Positions 34,801 through 46,700 of a stretch of 64,000 nucleotides of DNA are shown in pieces. Position 1 is the first letter of the stretch. Each line of letters starts with the position of its first letter. Source of the DNA: Polytrichum commune (taxonomy: Eukaryota; Streptophyta; Polytrichopsida; Polytrichales; Polytrichaceae). The stretch is taken from NCBI GenBank assembly GCA_950295325.1, contig OX485809.1, forward strand, positions 372,001 through 436,000. Reading direction: 5' to 3'. Under the pieces are notes generated by a model, which saw nothing but the letters and a program-made list of their open reading frames with translations, searched no databases and was not told the DNA's origin. Both the position numbers and the translations under genes were made by a program.

Positions 34801-36615
34801 TCAACCATAGAATGACATATAACTCAAACAACCAGCCTTCAAATGATAGCGTTTCAGGGAAAACCAGAAAAGGTAACATAGTAACAGGAAGATTGTTATA
34901 CCGGAGTTTCACCCTTTGTAACAGGTGGTGAATATTCAGGATCACCAGGCTCAGCAAAGTGTTGAACAAATTGCCCAATTCCTGCATTGTGACAATTTCA
35001 AAAACTCAGGAGTCAGTCAGAGTTTCCACTTACAAACTGCTTATTAAAAATATAATCTCTTCCTTTGCTAAATGATGTACACAGGAATTTGCCTTTGGAC
35101 TTAAAACCACCAGTATCAATAGAAATGACATTCATACCAACCTAATAGGCCAGAAATCACCAACACAGCATTGACATGACAGATCCTTCACAACTATGTG
35201 ATTTGATCACTCAAATAATGGCAACATTCAGATACAAAGAAGGCAATATTCTTATTAACAATCAAGAAGTGTAGAAATATAAGAGCAAATCGTAACCTCT
35301 CCCTATCCTGATAGTAGACAAGACGCATGCACAATCAAATGTTGTGATAGAGAACAACTGTTCACCTTGATATGGAGGACATTTTCGTTTCTCTGGAGGA
35401 GGCTTGAACTCCAATGGAGCTCGGGGCTCAAAAAGCTTTAGAAGATTTGAGGTTAATCCAGTTGGATGGCTCTGTCCTATCTGGAACACGACGATCACAC
35501 AGTATCAGTATTGCAACAAAAAGGACTGCTAATGATGGAACATCGGTGCATATTACTAAGAGATTGAGACGTACTCTTACAGACCGAGGGGGCTCTTCTA
35601 GATTAGCATACAACACCATTTTCTCCCCTATACTAATCAAAGGCGTAATTATATGGAAGGAAAACTTTCAATGCACCTATGACTACTGATGCCAGACAGA
35701 AGACAGACCTAGCGATAGAAAATCATCACTCCTCTACAGGCAGGACAGGAGGGTGCGCAGATTACAGTGTCAGTTTTACGACAAACACACAGTGTCAGTG
35801 TAGCAACAAAAAGCACTGATAATGAATATTGGTGCACATTACTAGAAGATTGAGACATATTTTCAAAAACAGAAGGACTTCTCCAGAGACCTATACACCA
35901 CAATTTTCTTCCCTGTACTAAATCACAGACGTGAATGTCTTGAAGATAAATTTTCAATATAACTATGACTCCTGACATTAGACAGAAAAAAAAAACCTAG
36001 CGGTAGAATAGTCTGGCGGTATATTGTAACAAAGACAAAGGAAATAAACGTAGCATATGGAACTAAAACCCCACCCTAGGGCAATGAAATAAAGAGAAGA
36101 CATCCTAACTAGCCATTAAGCATTCTCTGATCCGCCTTGTCTGCGCCAAAAGATGGAAGCAGGGCAACAGAACCAAGTTCCCATTCCAAAACCTACACGA
36201 GCTGATGTTTTCACTATTGACGCTCAGCGTAGAAAAGAATGCCTCAAGCCAATCTCAACACACCGCCACCGTGCCAAGAAACCAGGCCTGATGCAAGAAC
36301 CAAACCCTCGCTGGTCCAAACCCTCGGCCTAGAGTTAGCGAGTATGCAAACCCCCGAGCACACACAAAGTTCTTGGCTCCCCAACCAAACCAAACTAAAC
36401 CAAAACATAACAAAACAACTCCACCAGAGTGCGAACACAGCATTGTCCCTGAAGAAGTGGAGCCCTAATGAAACGAGGAGCACGAACGAAGGCAAAATGG
36501 CGATGGATGTTGTTACCAGTTTGAGCTGTTGGACTGTGGCACGGTTTTGCGCTTTGATGCGGCCCGGAGGTCCCGACACATCCTTGCGCATGTAGGCGTC
36601 GCCATAGTCGCCCAT
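31821..36615 (-). CDS. U1-70K: U1 snRNP 70 kDa protein (U1-70K)
   Basis: Core protein of the U1 snRNP. It binds stem-loop I of U1 snRNA through its RRM and helps define 5' splice sites in the nucleus. Coding exons: 36615-36517, 35480-35366, 34981-34902, 34499-34424, 34150-34086, 33941-33879, 33630-33549, 33441-33279, 32797-32711, 32379-32083, then probably 31830-31821. All joints are GT-AG and in frame, giving about 378 aa. Landmarks: N-terminal [15 protein letters not shown] and [15 protein letters not shown] (71 residues in); the pre-[15 protein letters not shown] at about 138-215 with TLFVARI (RNP2) and RGYAFIEY (RNP1); [21 protein letters not shown]; then about 100 residues rich in RD/RE/RS dipeptides. 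The start is set by homology: an upstream in-frame ATG would add 15 residues. The known plant protein has a longer C-terminus, so the last exon is the weak point. Confidence 0.93.
35496..36010. repeat. Tandem duplication in U1-70K intron 1
   Basis: 35496-35725 and 35786-36010 align end to end at a 290-bp period. Shared words include CACACAGTrTCAGT, GCAACAAAAAG, GGTGCAyATTACTA and CCTAGCGnTAGAA. Copy 1 starts only about 15 bases upstream of exon 2. Confidence 0.75.
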
Positions 36616-36840
36616 GGCGGGGCAAGCGAGGGTTTGGACAGAATGGGGATTTATGCTCAATCACACAGGAGGGCTCGAAGAAAACTAAGGACACGCAAAG
36701 ACGAAGTTGAAGAAGCCTCCGAACACGCGAGGAAGCCTTGGCGGGCAACTCAGCGAAGCATTCAGCCAAAGCTGCTTCCAACGGTTTCTCTCGCTCTTTC
36801 TGCTTATTAGGGTTTCTGCTGTCCAAGGCAAACCAAGGTC
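36616..36840 (-). promoter_or_regulatory. U1-70K proximal promoter / 5' UTR with telo-box
   Basis: On the minus strand an AAACCCTAA telo-box lies at 36814-36806, near a likely start region. Telo-boxes are common near starts of plant genes for ribosome and RNA-processing proteins. No TATA box is obvious. Confidence 0.4.
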
Positions 36841-36842
36841 AC

Positions 36843-39520
36843 ACCAAGGCTAATGATGCCTTCACATAGTAATTAAGGTTAGGTTTAACACTAGGGTTTG
36901 CACCAAGGCTAATGATGCCTTCACATAGTAAGGGTGGATTTAACACTAGGGTCCAAGACCAAAGAAAGTTCAAACTTGAGTGACCATGTTCAAGTTATTC
37001 ATGAAGTAACAAAGATGAAAACCATGGGTTTAGTCCCAAACCTTGAGTTTATGGAAATTAACACAAAGTCACTTAAGGATTTTTAATGTTTAGATTACTA
37101 TATACATAGAGTGGTGCCATGCTATAAAAAACCAAATTTATAAGTTGTCTTGCTAGGTTGGTGGGTCAAGCTAGCCTTGTATAGGTCTGTATGGGATTTA
37201 AGATAGTGAGTATCATGTGCGTACCCTATTTTAAATCCTAAAGTTCTCTCAAAGTTTGAGAGGTCCCAAAAGTTCACCCAACTTTCAAAATAGGCTATGA
37301 TGCACAACGAGTTAACGAGCTCTTAAATGAAAGTTTTCTCAACGAAGGATCAACCCCACTCTTTGAAGGACTTTACATATTATTTTGTCAATCTATGGTA
37401 TACCAAAATTTGGATCCAAGGGGTTCACCCCAAGGCCCAAGTCCAATGTTTGATAGAAATAATAATATTGAAGTGGCAATTATCATGTGGCATCACATTC
37501 CCACCAAATATCAATGACACTTGCTCAAGGAATTAATTGTTATTCATGTTTGGGTCCAATCTTAAGTTTGAGAGTAAGGTTCATTTAGGGTGGGTTTACA
37601 TGTACACTAGGGTCCAAACCAAAGAAACATCAAGATTGAGTAAATGTTGGTAGAGAGTAAAACTTTTGGGCCCAAGGAGTTTGAATTATCGTTTGAGTCC
37701 AAAAATGGAATGGTGCTAACATAATACCGCTTTCATGCCAATTTTTGGCAACTCAATTTCATGAAAATGCTCCATCCAATTTGAGAAATCCAAAAGCAAG
37801 GTTGATGGAGGGGTTGTTTTGGAGCCCGAGTTTGTTGAACCCAAACCCTAATGTAAATCCAGCCTAAGGGTGGCTTTACATTGAGTCAAGGTTGAAGACC
37901 AAGGAACTCCAAATTGAGTCAATCATATCGGTAGAGAGCAAAATGTTTGACCCTAGGAGTTGAAACTAGGGTCCGGGTGCAACTTATGAAAAATTGAAGT
38001 GTCGCTAATGTGGCATCATTATCTTGCCAAACTTCGATGGTCCCCACTCAAGAAATTTTCTCCTCCCTGTTTGAAAAACCAATTTTGAAGCTTGAGGCTA
38101 ATCTCAAGTCCGCAAGTAAGGACCTTTAATGGTTATTTCAGACCCCAAGTTTATGGAATATGAACCCTAAAGTAAATGCATGCCACCTTGAGTGTAGGGC
38201 CACACCAAAAGCAAGCCTTCACATAAAGATGGAAATATGAAGCCTTAAATGTAGAAGGGTGGGTTTAAGGCCAATTTACAACATGGATCGTGAAGTCGGA
38301 CTATGGAAGATGGTTTTTTTCCATGGTCTGACTTGACGGTCCAACTTCCATGGTCCAATTTCTTAAAAACTCAATTTACAAAGCCTTTGGGCCCCTCACA
38401 GTTTGTGCTACTGCATAAGTTGCATTAATCCTCCTACTTTATATTTGATTGGTCAAAGAATTTAAGGCATAAACCTAATGTGGATCAAGAGGAATGACCA
38501 TGAACCAAAAAATGAATGTGATGATTTTTTTGATACATGTCCAAAAAGGGCAGTTTTGAAAAAAATAAAGTTTGCCCATTCTCTTGTCTTCTCTTGTCTT
38601 CATCTTCTCTTCCCCAAAAAAATTCACAAAAAAATCATTATAACAATATTTCTTTGCCATGGGCCCTTGCCTTTTTCTATCATAGCACCTCTTTTGTCTC
38701 TCCCACCACAAACACGTTGGACCATGTCAGTGTATAATGTAGGCCTTAAAATATGTCTTTTGGGGACCTCGAACTCCAAGGTCACTTTGACATGTTGTCC
38801 TTGGTGTAAACCAAAGTGGTCCCAAAACAAGTTCAACAACCAATAATTTTTTTTACGAGGCCTTGGGACGACTTCATGGTCCATGGTGTAAACAACCCCT
38901 TACATTAGGGTCCAAGACCACATTAATACCAACAATCAAGTGATCCTATTGGTAGAGAGCAAAAGATTGGACCGAAGGAGTTTAAATGGAGGTATGAGTC
39001 CAAAGTATGAAACAAATTGAAGTTGTGCAAATGTGGTATCACTTCCTTGCTTAACTTTAGTGGTCCCAACTCATGGAAATATTCCATCCAATTTGAGAAC
39101 CCAAACTTCAAGCTTGGGTCCAATCTTGGGTCAATCTTGAGTCCAAAAGCAAGGTCCAAGTAAGGGATTTTTCGGACCCCGAGTTAATTGAACTCAAACC
39201 CTACGGTGTGTCTACGTTACAATAGGGTCCAATTCCAAAGAAGCTCTAATACCAATAGCAATCTTATTGGTCAAGAACAAAATTTGGGACCCAATGAGTT
39301 TGCACTAGGGTATGGGTCCAAGGTATGAAAATCCCAAGTGGTGTTGATGGGGCATCACTTTTCCCGCCATATGTCCTTGGTCTCCATTCAAGAAAACACT
39401 CCTCCTAGTTTGAGAATTTTGTCATCAAGCTTCGGTCTAATCTTCAATTTGAAAGTACAGTCCATTCAAGGGGTGTTGGACCCAAGTTCCTTGAAACCAT
39501 ACCTTAAATGAAACCCACCC
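36843..39520. repeat. Tandem array of ~300-bp units, about five to six copies
   Basis: Units begin about 36931, 37320 (partial), 37582, 37865, 38902 and 39205. Each has the order TTTACA..TAGGGTCCAAGACCAAAGAA, TTGGTAGAGAGCAAAA, GAnCCnAnGGAGTTTnAA, GTGGCATCAnTTnCTTGCCAA, CTCAAGAAAATnCTCC, TCAAGCTTGGGTCTAATCT and GGACCCnAAGTTnATTGAACCCAAACCCTA. A small direct duplication precedes it (36843-36930). No gene is present; open frames are short and inconsistent between units. Confidence 0.8.
38269..38899. mobile_element. PIF/Harbinger-like TIR element, family M3, copy 2
   Basis: 631 bp inserted in the 300-bp array. The right end, read inward, is GGGGTTGTTTACACCATGG, as in copy 1 at 20467-21068. The left end GGCCAATTTACAACATGG is diverged. 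Flanks TAA (38266-38268) and TTA (38900-38902). Open frames inside (38475-38846) have no transposase motif. Confidence 0.7.
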
Positions 39521-39535
39521 TAGGCGATGCCTTAT

Positions 39536-39880
39536 ATAAGCGATACGGGGTCTTGATATGATGGGGATTTTGAAGTGATACACAACAAGGCTTGTAGTTG
39601 ACAACAAACACCATAAAGACATGTGCTACGGTGAGATTGGATTAGGTTACTATGTGCTCATTTTATATATATACACACATACATAAGGTCCCACATACCT
39701 TGCTCATACATTCAAGACTTAAGTTTCCCATATATATGGGACCTTATGTAGTCACTCATACACCTATATAATCTCTTCAATCGGTATGGGGTCCCGATCT
39801 GAGTTTGGATTTTCATTTATATGGCAAGACTTGAAGGCGAGAACATACATGGGCCATAAAGACATATGATACAAAGACAT
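39536..39880. repeat. Direct duplication, period ~240 bp
   Basis: 39536-39640 and 39776-39880 share GGTnTGGGGTCyyGATnTGA, GGCnAGACTTGAAG-like and GCCATAAAGACATATG-like words. Between them is a local inverted pair around ATAAGGTCCCACATA and TATGGGACCTTATG. Confidence 0.5.
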
Positions 39881-39937
39881 TGCACCATTCTTGTTCTCAA
39901 AACATGTATTGGACAACGTCCTTCAAGGGAAAATATA

Positions 39938-40202
39938 CCGTAGTACCATAGCTGGTTCGTTCAAAAATAATTCTAAAAATAAAAAACGTAAAAATTATGA
40001 AATTATGAAGACAGAAAAACGAAAATAAAATAAAATAAATTTTGCAATCTTTTGGTGTTTCTAAGCCATTTAAGGTCATTTTTACTGATTTTTTTGCTAA
40101 AAATGAAAATTGAGAAATTCAGTTTTTTGAGAGGCGGACCTTATTTTTTCAAAATAAATAAATATTCGTTCGCCAGGGGACGAACCAACTATTGTGTTAC
40201 GG
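39938..40202. mobile_element. MITE, family M5 (TA target site)
   Basis: About 265 bp. The ends CCGTAGTACCATAGCTGGTTCG and CGAACCAACTATTGTGTTACGG are inverted with few mismatches. TA flanks both ends (39936-39937, 40203-40204). No coding capacity; the open frame 40052-40411 crosses its right end and is not a gene. Confidence 0.7.
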
Positions 40203-40204
40203 TA

Positions 40205-43156
40205 ATGTTGGGGTCACACCAAGGCCATTGTAGCCTTAACATAACACGAGAATCTTATTTCAAACTATATTATAGTGCAATCTTGAAGATTACTCAATTA
40301 AGTTTTTATTTTGAGTGGGTTCCCTTGGGTCAACCTCAAGTTCAAAAAGTTGAGTTTGTGTACTTAGTGTATGGAATTGAAAATGTATTCAAAATGACCT
40401 ACAAGGTATGAAGATGAAGTGAAAATATTGTCACTTGTATGTATCAATGTTGAAAATATGTATATGGTATGTATAATCTATGCTTGTTTTTTACAAACTC
40501 ATATACACTTTTGTCTCTCTCTCACTCTCACTCTCACACACAAACACATGTGTGTGTATGTGCACGCACGCATGTGCTTGCTTTGATTGAAAATGATGCA
40601 ACTAATAAGTGGGTTATTTTAGGTTTAGGCACTATCAACATTTAGGTTTTAAGTACTTGAATGTTTTCTTACAAACGTCTTGACTCTTGAGCTAGACTTG
40701 TATTGGACCTCTTGGACTTCAATATATTGAGTTAAGTGGGTTGTTTTTGTTTTGTTTGTCACGTGGAAATCTTATGAACCTTGACCCCCTTATGGTGTTG
40801 TGCTTGATACTATTGGAAAGCCCTTGGGGTGGGATGGGGTGAGGAGGAGGAATGGACCAAAGATGGAGGATATATTATATTCAAATGATTAATGACATGA
40901 AAAATAAAAATCATGTTGACGATTATGTTGGGTCACACACAATGGTGACATCATTGCCCCAACATTGTAGGCTAATTTCAGTGTAAGGAAAAAAAAAATG
41001 TGATTGTAGGTGATTTTTGATTTTAAGGATGGGAAATGTACATAAAAATTGCCCCAAAAAACACTAATGGCTTGGAACCGAGAAAGTCATTTTACAAAGG
41101 TTTTGTTTATGTGCCCTATAGCGCATATTTAATATACAATGTAGACCAACTTAACCAAGGAGATATCTAATTTGTTACTTTCTATGCCCAAAAACCTAAG
41201 TTGAAACTTTTGAAAACTAACACCCATGTTCTTGTTGCAATCCCACTCATGCTGACACTTAAATGATTGAGCATGGATTTAAGATACATACACCCAAAAA
41301 AACATAATGACCTACTCAAAAATATGTTAACCGATTTAAGTTCAACAATCCACAAAATTGGGTGGGGAGGGAGGGTTGCATAAATGGTTACCCAAAAGGA
41401 AAGAACGTTGGTATAAATCAAGATTGAGCATTTGAAAAGTACAAGTGAAATGGTTAGGGGTTTGAATCATCTCACATTATTCACATGTTTAATATCAAAG
41501 GGAGGTGTCTTAAAGGGGGGGGGGGCATTCAAGACCCTTTTACCTTATGTTAGGTCCCCATTAGTATGAATTGTATAGTACTTTTGTCTAAGTTATCATC
41601 ACCTCTATGGATTGATTGCCCTTGGCTTGACTTCTCCTTCACTCTTCCTTCCTTCCTTCCTTCCTCCTTCAGTCATTGTCACGTAATCACGAGTTGTCAC
41701 GAATAGAGGCTCATATTTGGGCCTTGTGGACCTCGAGACATGATACCTCTTTAGTTTGTTATTCACATGGTGTTCACATGAGAGCTCAAAATAAGCTCAA
41801 AATACTAAAAGGAAAGTGGCTACAACCATGATTCGGATTTACTAATTATTTTGACTAATCGTGTCTTTAATATATTAGGAGAAGTGAATAGATAGATTTT
41901 ATTGATTAATTTATCATGGTGGTGGAGATGTGTAATTTGAAAAGTGCACACTTATTCTATTCTATAATTGTTAATGAGTACATCAAACATACGATCTAAC
42001 ACTATTCTTTATCAACTCATATTACTTGTCTTGCAATCATTACGATGATATGATTGCAATTGTGTGTGCAATCATGTGCTTCATGCTATTATATGGACTT
42101 TCCATACTATTACGAGTATTTTATTGCATGGTTTAAAAAAGTTGTGATTGCTATATGGATAACTAAACAACATTAATGCTTTTGTGGTTTGGTTTCGACC
42201 CAAAGCAACTTGCACTGGTAAAGGGTCAACCTAATAATGAAGGCAACCCCATTGCGCATGTCAATGCATGTATGCAAGCTAAAAACACACTACCTATCTA
42301 CTAGCGATGTTGAAACCATAACATGATTCAACAATGTGCTAAATTTTATTGTCAACAAATATTTAATAATTTAATAATAAAAAACGAGGCTTCTAATACC
42401 GATTAGTTCCTAGTGCATGGGCTAGTGGTGGTTTCCATCTGTTAGGCCCTGTTGGCAATCCCAGACTGTGACCTCCAATATATATATTTAGAGTCTTACT
42501 TGGCCCCAAGAATGGCAAATACCTAGTAGGTCTCATTGTTCATTCCGGCTATGGTAGTGGGTACTGGCCTACTTACTTGGGTCACTCAAGAGCTAAATCC
42601 ACCAACTGTAAAGTTTCCTCGATGGGGTCCCAATGCCCATTGCTTGTAATTGCCGGCATCACTAGCTATGTCACACATAGGCTTTTTTCAAACTAAACAT
42701 GGAGGTCCAAACATACGGTATGACTTGTCTGTATTTTTCTTGGAATATAATGGTATCACGGAACTCTTCATCACAATTGAATAATAATGTTCCAATTATT
42801 GAAGTCATCACACTTAATTATATTGGGCCCCCCTTACGGTAGTTCTTACATGTATAATAGTCTAACACATGATCACACATTGTACATCAAACGCTAACAC
42901 AACATTACTAGAGGTCATGTAGATTGTCATCTAGTGGGTTGCTAACCCCAATAGAATATTAGGAGGCGACCCATTTTGGGTGGCATGAACACTTAAAGGT
43001 TAAATTGGGTGACTTTATTCTTGAGCAGTGTAGTCTCATTATATGTCTCACATGTTCACTTTGTACGAGCTTCATAAACTGTGTGTCCCATGATCAAAAC
43101 CAATCTCTTGCAATACACAAGACTTTACATAGAAATAGTTGAAGCTAAGTACACTT
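40205..43156. other. Gene-free stretch upstream of DDI1
   Basis: Holds a CT/CA microsatellite at about 40515-40575, a run of 11 G at 41515-41525, and a duplicated DDI1-leader segment at 41595-41690 (listed separately). No gene seen. Confidence 0.4.
41595..41690 (+). repeat. Displaced copy of the DDI1 leader segment
   Basis: ATCATCACCTCTATGGATTGATTGCCCTTGGC followed by CTTCCTTCCTTCCTTCC closely matches 43157-43255, which is the likely DDI1 leader 1.56 kb downstream. The orientation is the same. Confidence 0.7.
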
Positions 43157-43729
43157 TATCATCATCACCTTGATGGATTGATTGCCCTTCTTCGCTTGGC
43201 TTCTCCTTCACTTTTCCTTCCTTCTTCCTTCCTTCCTTCCTTGTCACCGCTAGCCTTCCCACACTTACTTATGTGCGCATCCTCGCCCTCCGCATTTCCA
43301 CGCATTGCTCTCATTGCTCCCTGCTTCCTTCGGTCAGTTTCATCTGTTGTTGCTTCTCTTGTGCATAAAGATAGCATCTTCGAGTTGGCTTGGGTGAGTA
43401 GAGAGTAACTTAACCGGGGAGTTTCATGTTCTGTTTGAAGTAGACGAAACTCCTTATCAGGTGCTCACAGTGTTTGGGTTTCTGCTAGACGGGACGTGAT
43501 TGCACAGCGATTGGGTGTTTGATTTTGCTTGAATATGATGGTGGGATTAGTTTGTGTGCTCTCGTCGGTGTGAGGTTTGTGGTTGGGGTGTCGGTGGGGT
43601 TGGGGGATTTATGAGTGCCAATTGGATGGGAATTGAAATGGTTCGGTGGATGTGGAGCAGCAGGAGGAGGATTACTATTGTGGTGGTTGATCGATTGGAT
43701 TTGACTGAATTTGATCGGCACTTGGCAAG
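43157..43729 (+). promoter_or_regulatory. Likely DDI1 transcription start region and 5' UTR
   Basis: A CTTCC-rich pyrimidine patch at about 43200-43245, then less AT-rich sequence leading to the DDI1 ATG at 43730, suggest the start region. Initiation site and any leader intron are not determined. Open frames antisense to it (43485-43852) are not supported. Confidence 0.45.
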
Positions 43730-46700
43730 ATGAAGGTCACGGTTCTCACGGCGGATGAGCGCATTGTCTCCCTCGATGTGGAGCCTGACGAACTTGTACT
43801 GTCTCCACTTTCTACCTCTTTTCATTTTTCTGCCTACCTCTGTCTCTCTCATGTGCTATTAGGACATGGTTAACTAGTCTATGTAGTGTTCCCGGTGCAA
43901 AGGGAGTATATCTTAGTTAAGCCGGATAACCTAAGAGTGAGGGTGAAACTCTTCAATTGAATCTTGTTGGGTAGATTGGAGCATTTTTAAGTAGCCTTGT
44001 AGTGCTCCGGCTCAAGGGGAATAATTCTCAGGTAATCTGGATAACCTAAGAATGATTCCTTTTGGGATGCAACTCTTCAATTGAATCTTGATAGATGGTA
44101 GACGGGAGCACTCTTAAGTAGACTATGTAGTGTTCCGGCTCAAAGGGAATAATTCTTAGGAAATCCGGAGAACCTTAGAATGATTCCGTTGGGGAGCATA
44201 ATTAAGTAGTCTATGTAGTGTCCCGGCTCAAAGGGAATAATTCTAAGTAATCCGGATAACCTAAGAATTCCGTCAGGGGTGGAACTCTCCAATTGAATCT
44301 TGATAGGTGGTAGATGAGAGCATTCTTAAGTATGTGGTAATCCGGATGACGTAAGAATGTTTCTGTTTGGGGTGAAACTCTTCAATTGAATCTTGTTGGG
44401 TAAATTTAATGCATTCTGAAGTAGCCCAGGTAGTGTTCTGGTGAAAAGGGAGTAATTTTTGGGCAATTTGGAAAACCTAAGAATGATTCCCTGTGGGGTG
44501 CAACTCCTCAAATTAATCTTGATTCGTAGATGGACAAGCCTTCATGTCTGAAGATAAGGGTGTCAACCAACGAGAGCTTGCCATTTGACTATCCTCGGCA
44601 TTCATGCTCGCAATCCAGGACCTTGATTCTTGCATCTTTGTTCTTGAGGCTAGAATACAAAGATAGCGTCCTTACAAGGCCACGCGCCTGTCAATTTCCT
44701 TACAAGTTGTAGGTACCATCACTTTCCAATGCCGATCCTCAACATTGGCAGCTCCACAGCCAGATTGTTCCAACACTCACATTATTGGAATTGTCGAAGT
44801 TGAGCTTGAAGGGGCGTATACACATGACTCATTGAGTGGTTGTGGCTTGGGCCTACCTTCAACCACAACTATGATATTTTTATGTTGACACACAAGGTGT
44901 AGTTGTAGTGAACATTGGATTTGACCTTAAACTTCTGTCCTCCATCCTTGTAGTGCGGACAAACAACTTATGGATTCTAGTGTAAAGTTTGTACAAGAGT
45001 AAGGACGTCCTACAAACCCTCTCCTACATGTTCTCTCCCAGGTCCACATAGTAACTACAAAGAAAATAGAACCAAAAAAGTAAACTACAACCATTGCAAT
45101 CACCCTCGACTATGCCTTGTATCGTAACTGATGAAGCAAGAGTAGCTGTGGTTGTGGTTGTCATCGATGCACATTATGCCTAAAAAGTAGAGCCAAAGAA
45201 AGCAATGTTGTTTTAAACCAGTGTTGGTTTGGTATATAGGTGAATGCATGGCATCACTTATCAACATCAATAATGGTATCAAAGAACCTACCCGTGGGTA
45301 TCACAATTGTAAATCTAGTCAAATATTGATATTTGGTGGCTATATCAAGGTGAGGGAATCTTTGTATACCCTAGTTATTATTTGGTTCAATACCTTTGTA
45401 AACCATATTGATACTAGGGCCATTTTGCCTAGGTATGAAGTTTCTTGCATGGTATATTGACCTGAATGGTATTGAAAACAAAAATACTGTCAAATACCCA
45501 TAACCTACTGGTAGTATAAAATGTGAAATCCTCATTATAAATACCCAAATTGTATGAAAAAAAGATGGATACACTGCTGTAAAGACTGGTGTAAGCGTTC
45601 CTTAAAGTAGGTCAAGCCACAAGATGATAGTCCAAATGCTAGATACCTTGAAAATTACTGGACAGGACAGGGCAACCTCGGAAACTGAGGTTGTTTCTGT
45701 GAGAACAATTTCTTGTGAGGAATTTATTGTTATGTTGGAAGATAAAAATCTTTTCGTTCTCAGAATGTGCTGCTCATATTTTAAGAATATTCATTTTGGC
45801 TGTGGAAACAAGATGCAAAATTGAGGGATCCAGGATCTAGTGAAATGGTGATATAAATTTTTCTCTTTACTATTTGATCATGGATTAAAACCAGATGTTT
45901 CTGTCACTCTGTTTTGCAGACTGCACTGCATTTTTAAGAAGTGCTTTTCCCGCATTCTTTAACAAGGGAACAGCTGAGTTTGCATGGGAATAAAAGTGAA
46001 GAAATACTTATATCATGTGAATGCCCTTCTGATCTTGTCCTTTGTGTTTCAGGTGGAGAATGTTAAGGCCATTCTAGAGGTGGAGGTGAGTCAGATGGAA
46101 TTTGTAATCCTTGGTACATATTTCTCGATTTTTTCGAGTATTATCATCTAGACATGTTAGAGGTTCAATTAGTTGTCTGCAGACATCCTGGATGCTTGAA
46201 GTGTTTGACAGGCGGATGTCGTTTAGAGTTCCTTTGAATTAATGAACGCCTCAGTCAGACACTTTGATTCCTGTGTGGTTCACATAGGATTAATCCTGGG
46301 CGACTTGAAACATATTAGGTGTCAGTTAGAGACTTGTGCTCTGTTCAGATTATGCTGCTATATTTTACCTGGATGTGCACAGTAGTGCCGTGCTTTTTTT
46401 AACGTAGTGGTCAGGATAAGTAATTTTGCTGATGTGTCTATTCCTGGTTGGATGAGAAGGCACACTATCACCTATATTAAATGTTCCTTCCATGGCTGAT
46501 CAATACTTCTGGTAATGGACACGTGTTGCTTTGCCATGGGCTGTAGTAGTAGGCACCAACACCTTTCTTGCCGCTATTGCCCTACGGCAGGGTCCCTCGC
46601 ATCTGTTACCTAGTTGATAATGATTTGAAAGGCTCACAATGTGCACTAGATAGAGTGCACTAGATAGAGTGGCTCTACGGTAGAGTGTTGTCTGGTTCAA

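Noticed and set aside
36244-36660. 138-codon minus-strand frame covering the U1-70K start
   Set aside because: Only residues from MGDYGD to LKL are exon 1; the rest reads through the donor at 36516 into intron.
42410-42700. GGGCTAGTGGTGG phrase resembling the head of the SINE at 5912
   Set aside because: No B box at the right distance and no body similarity.
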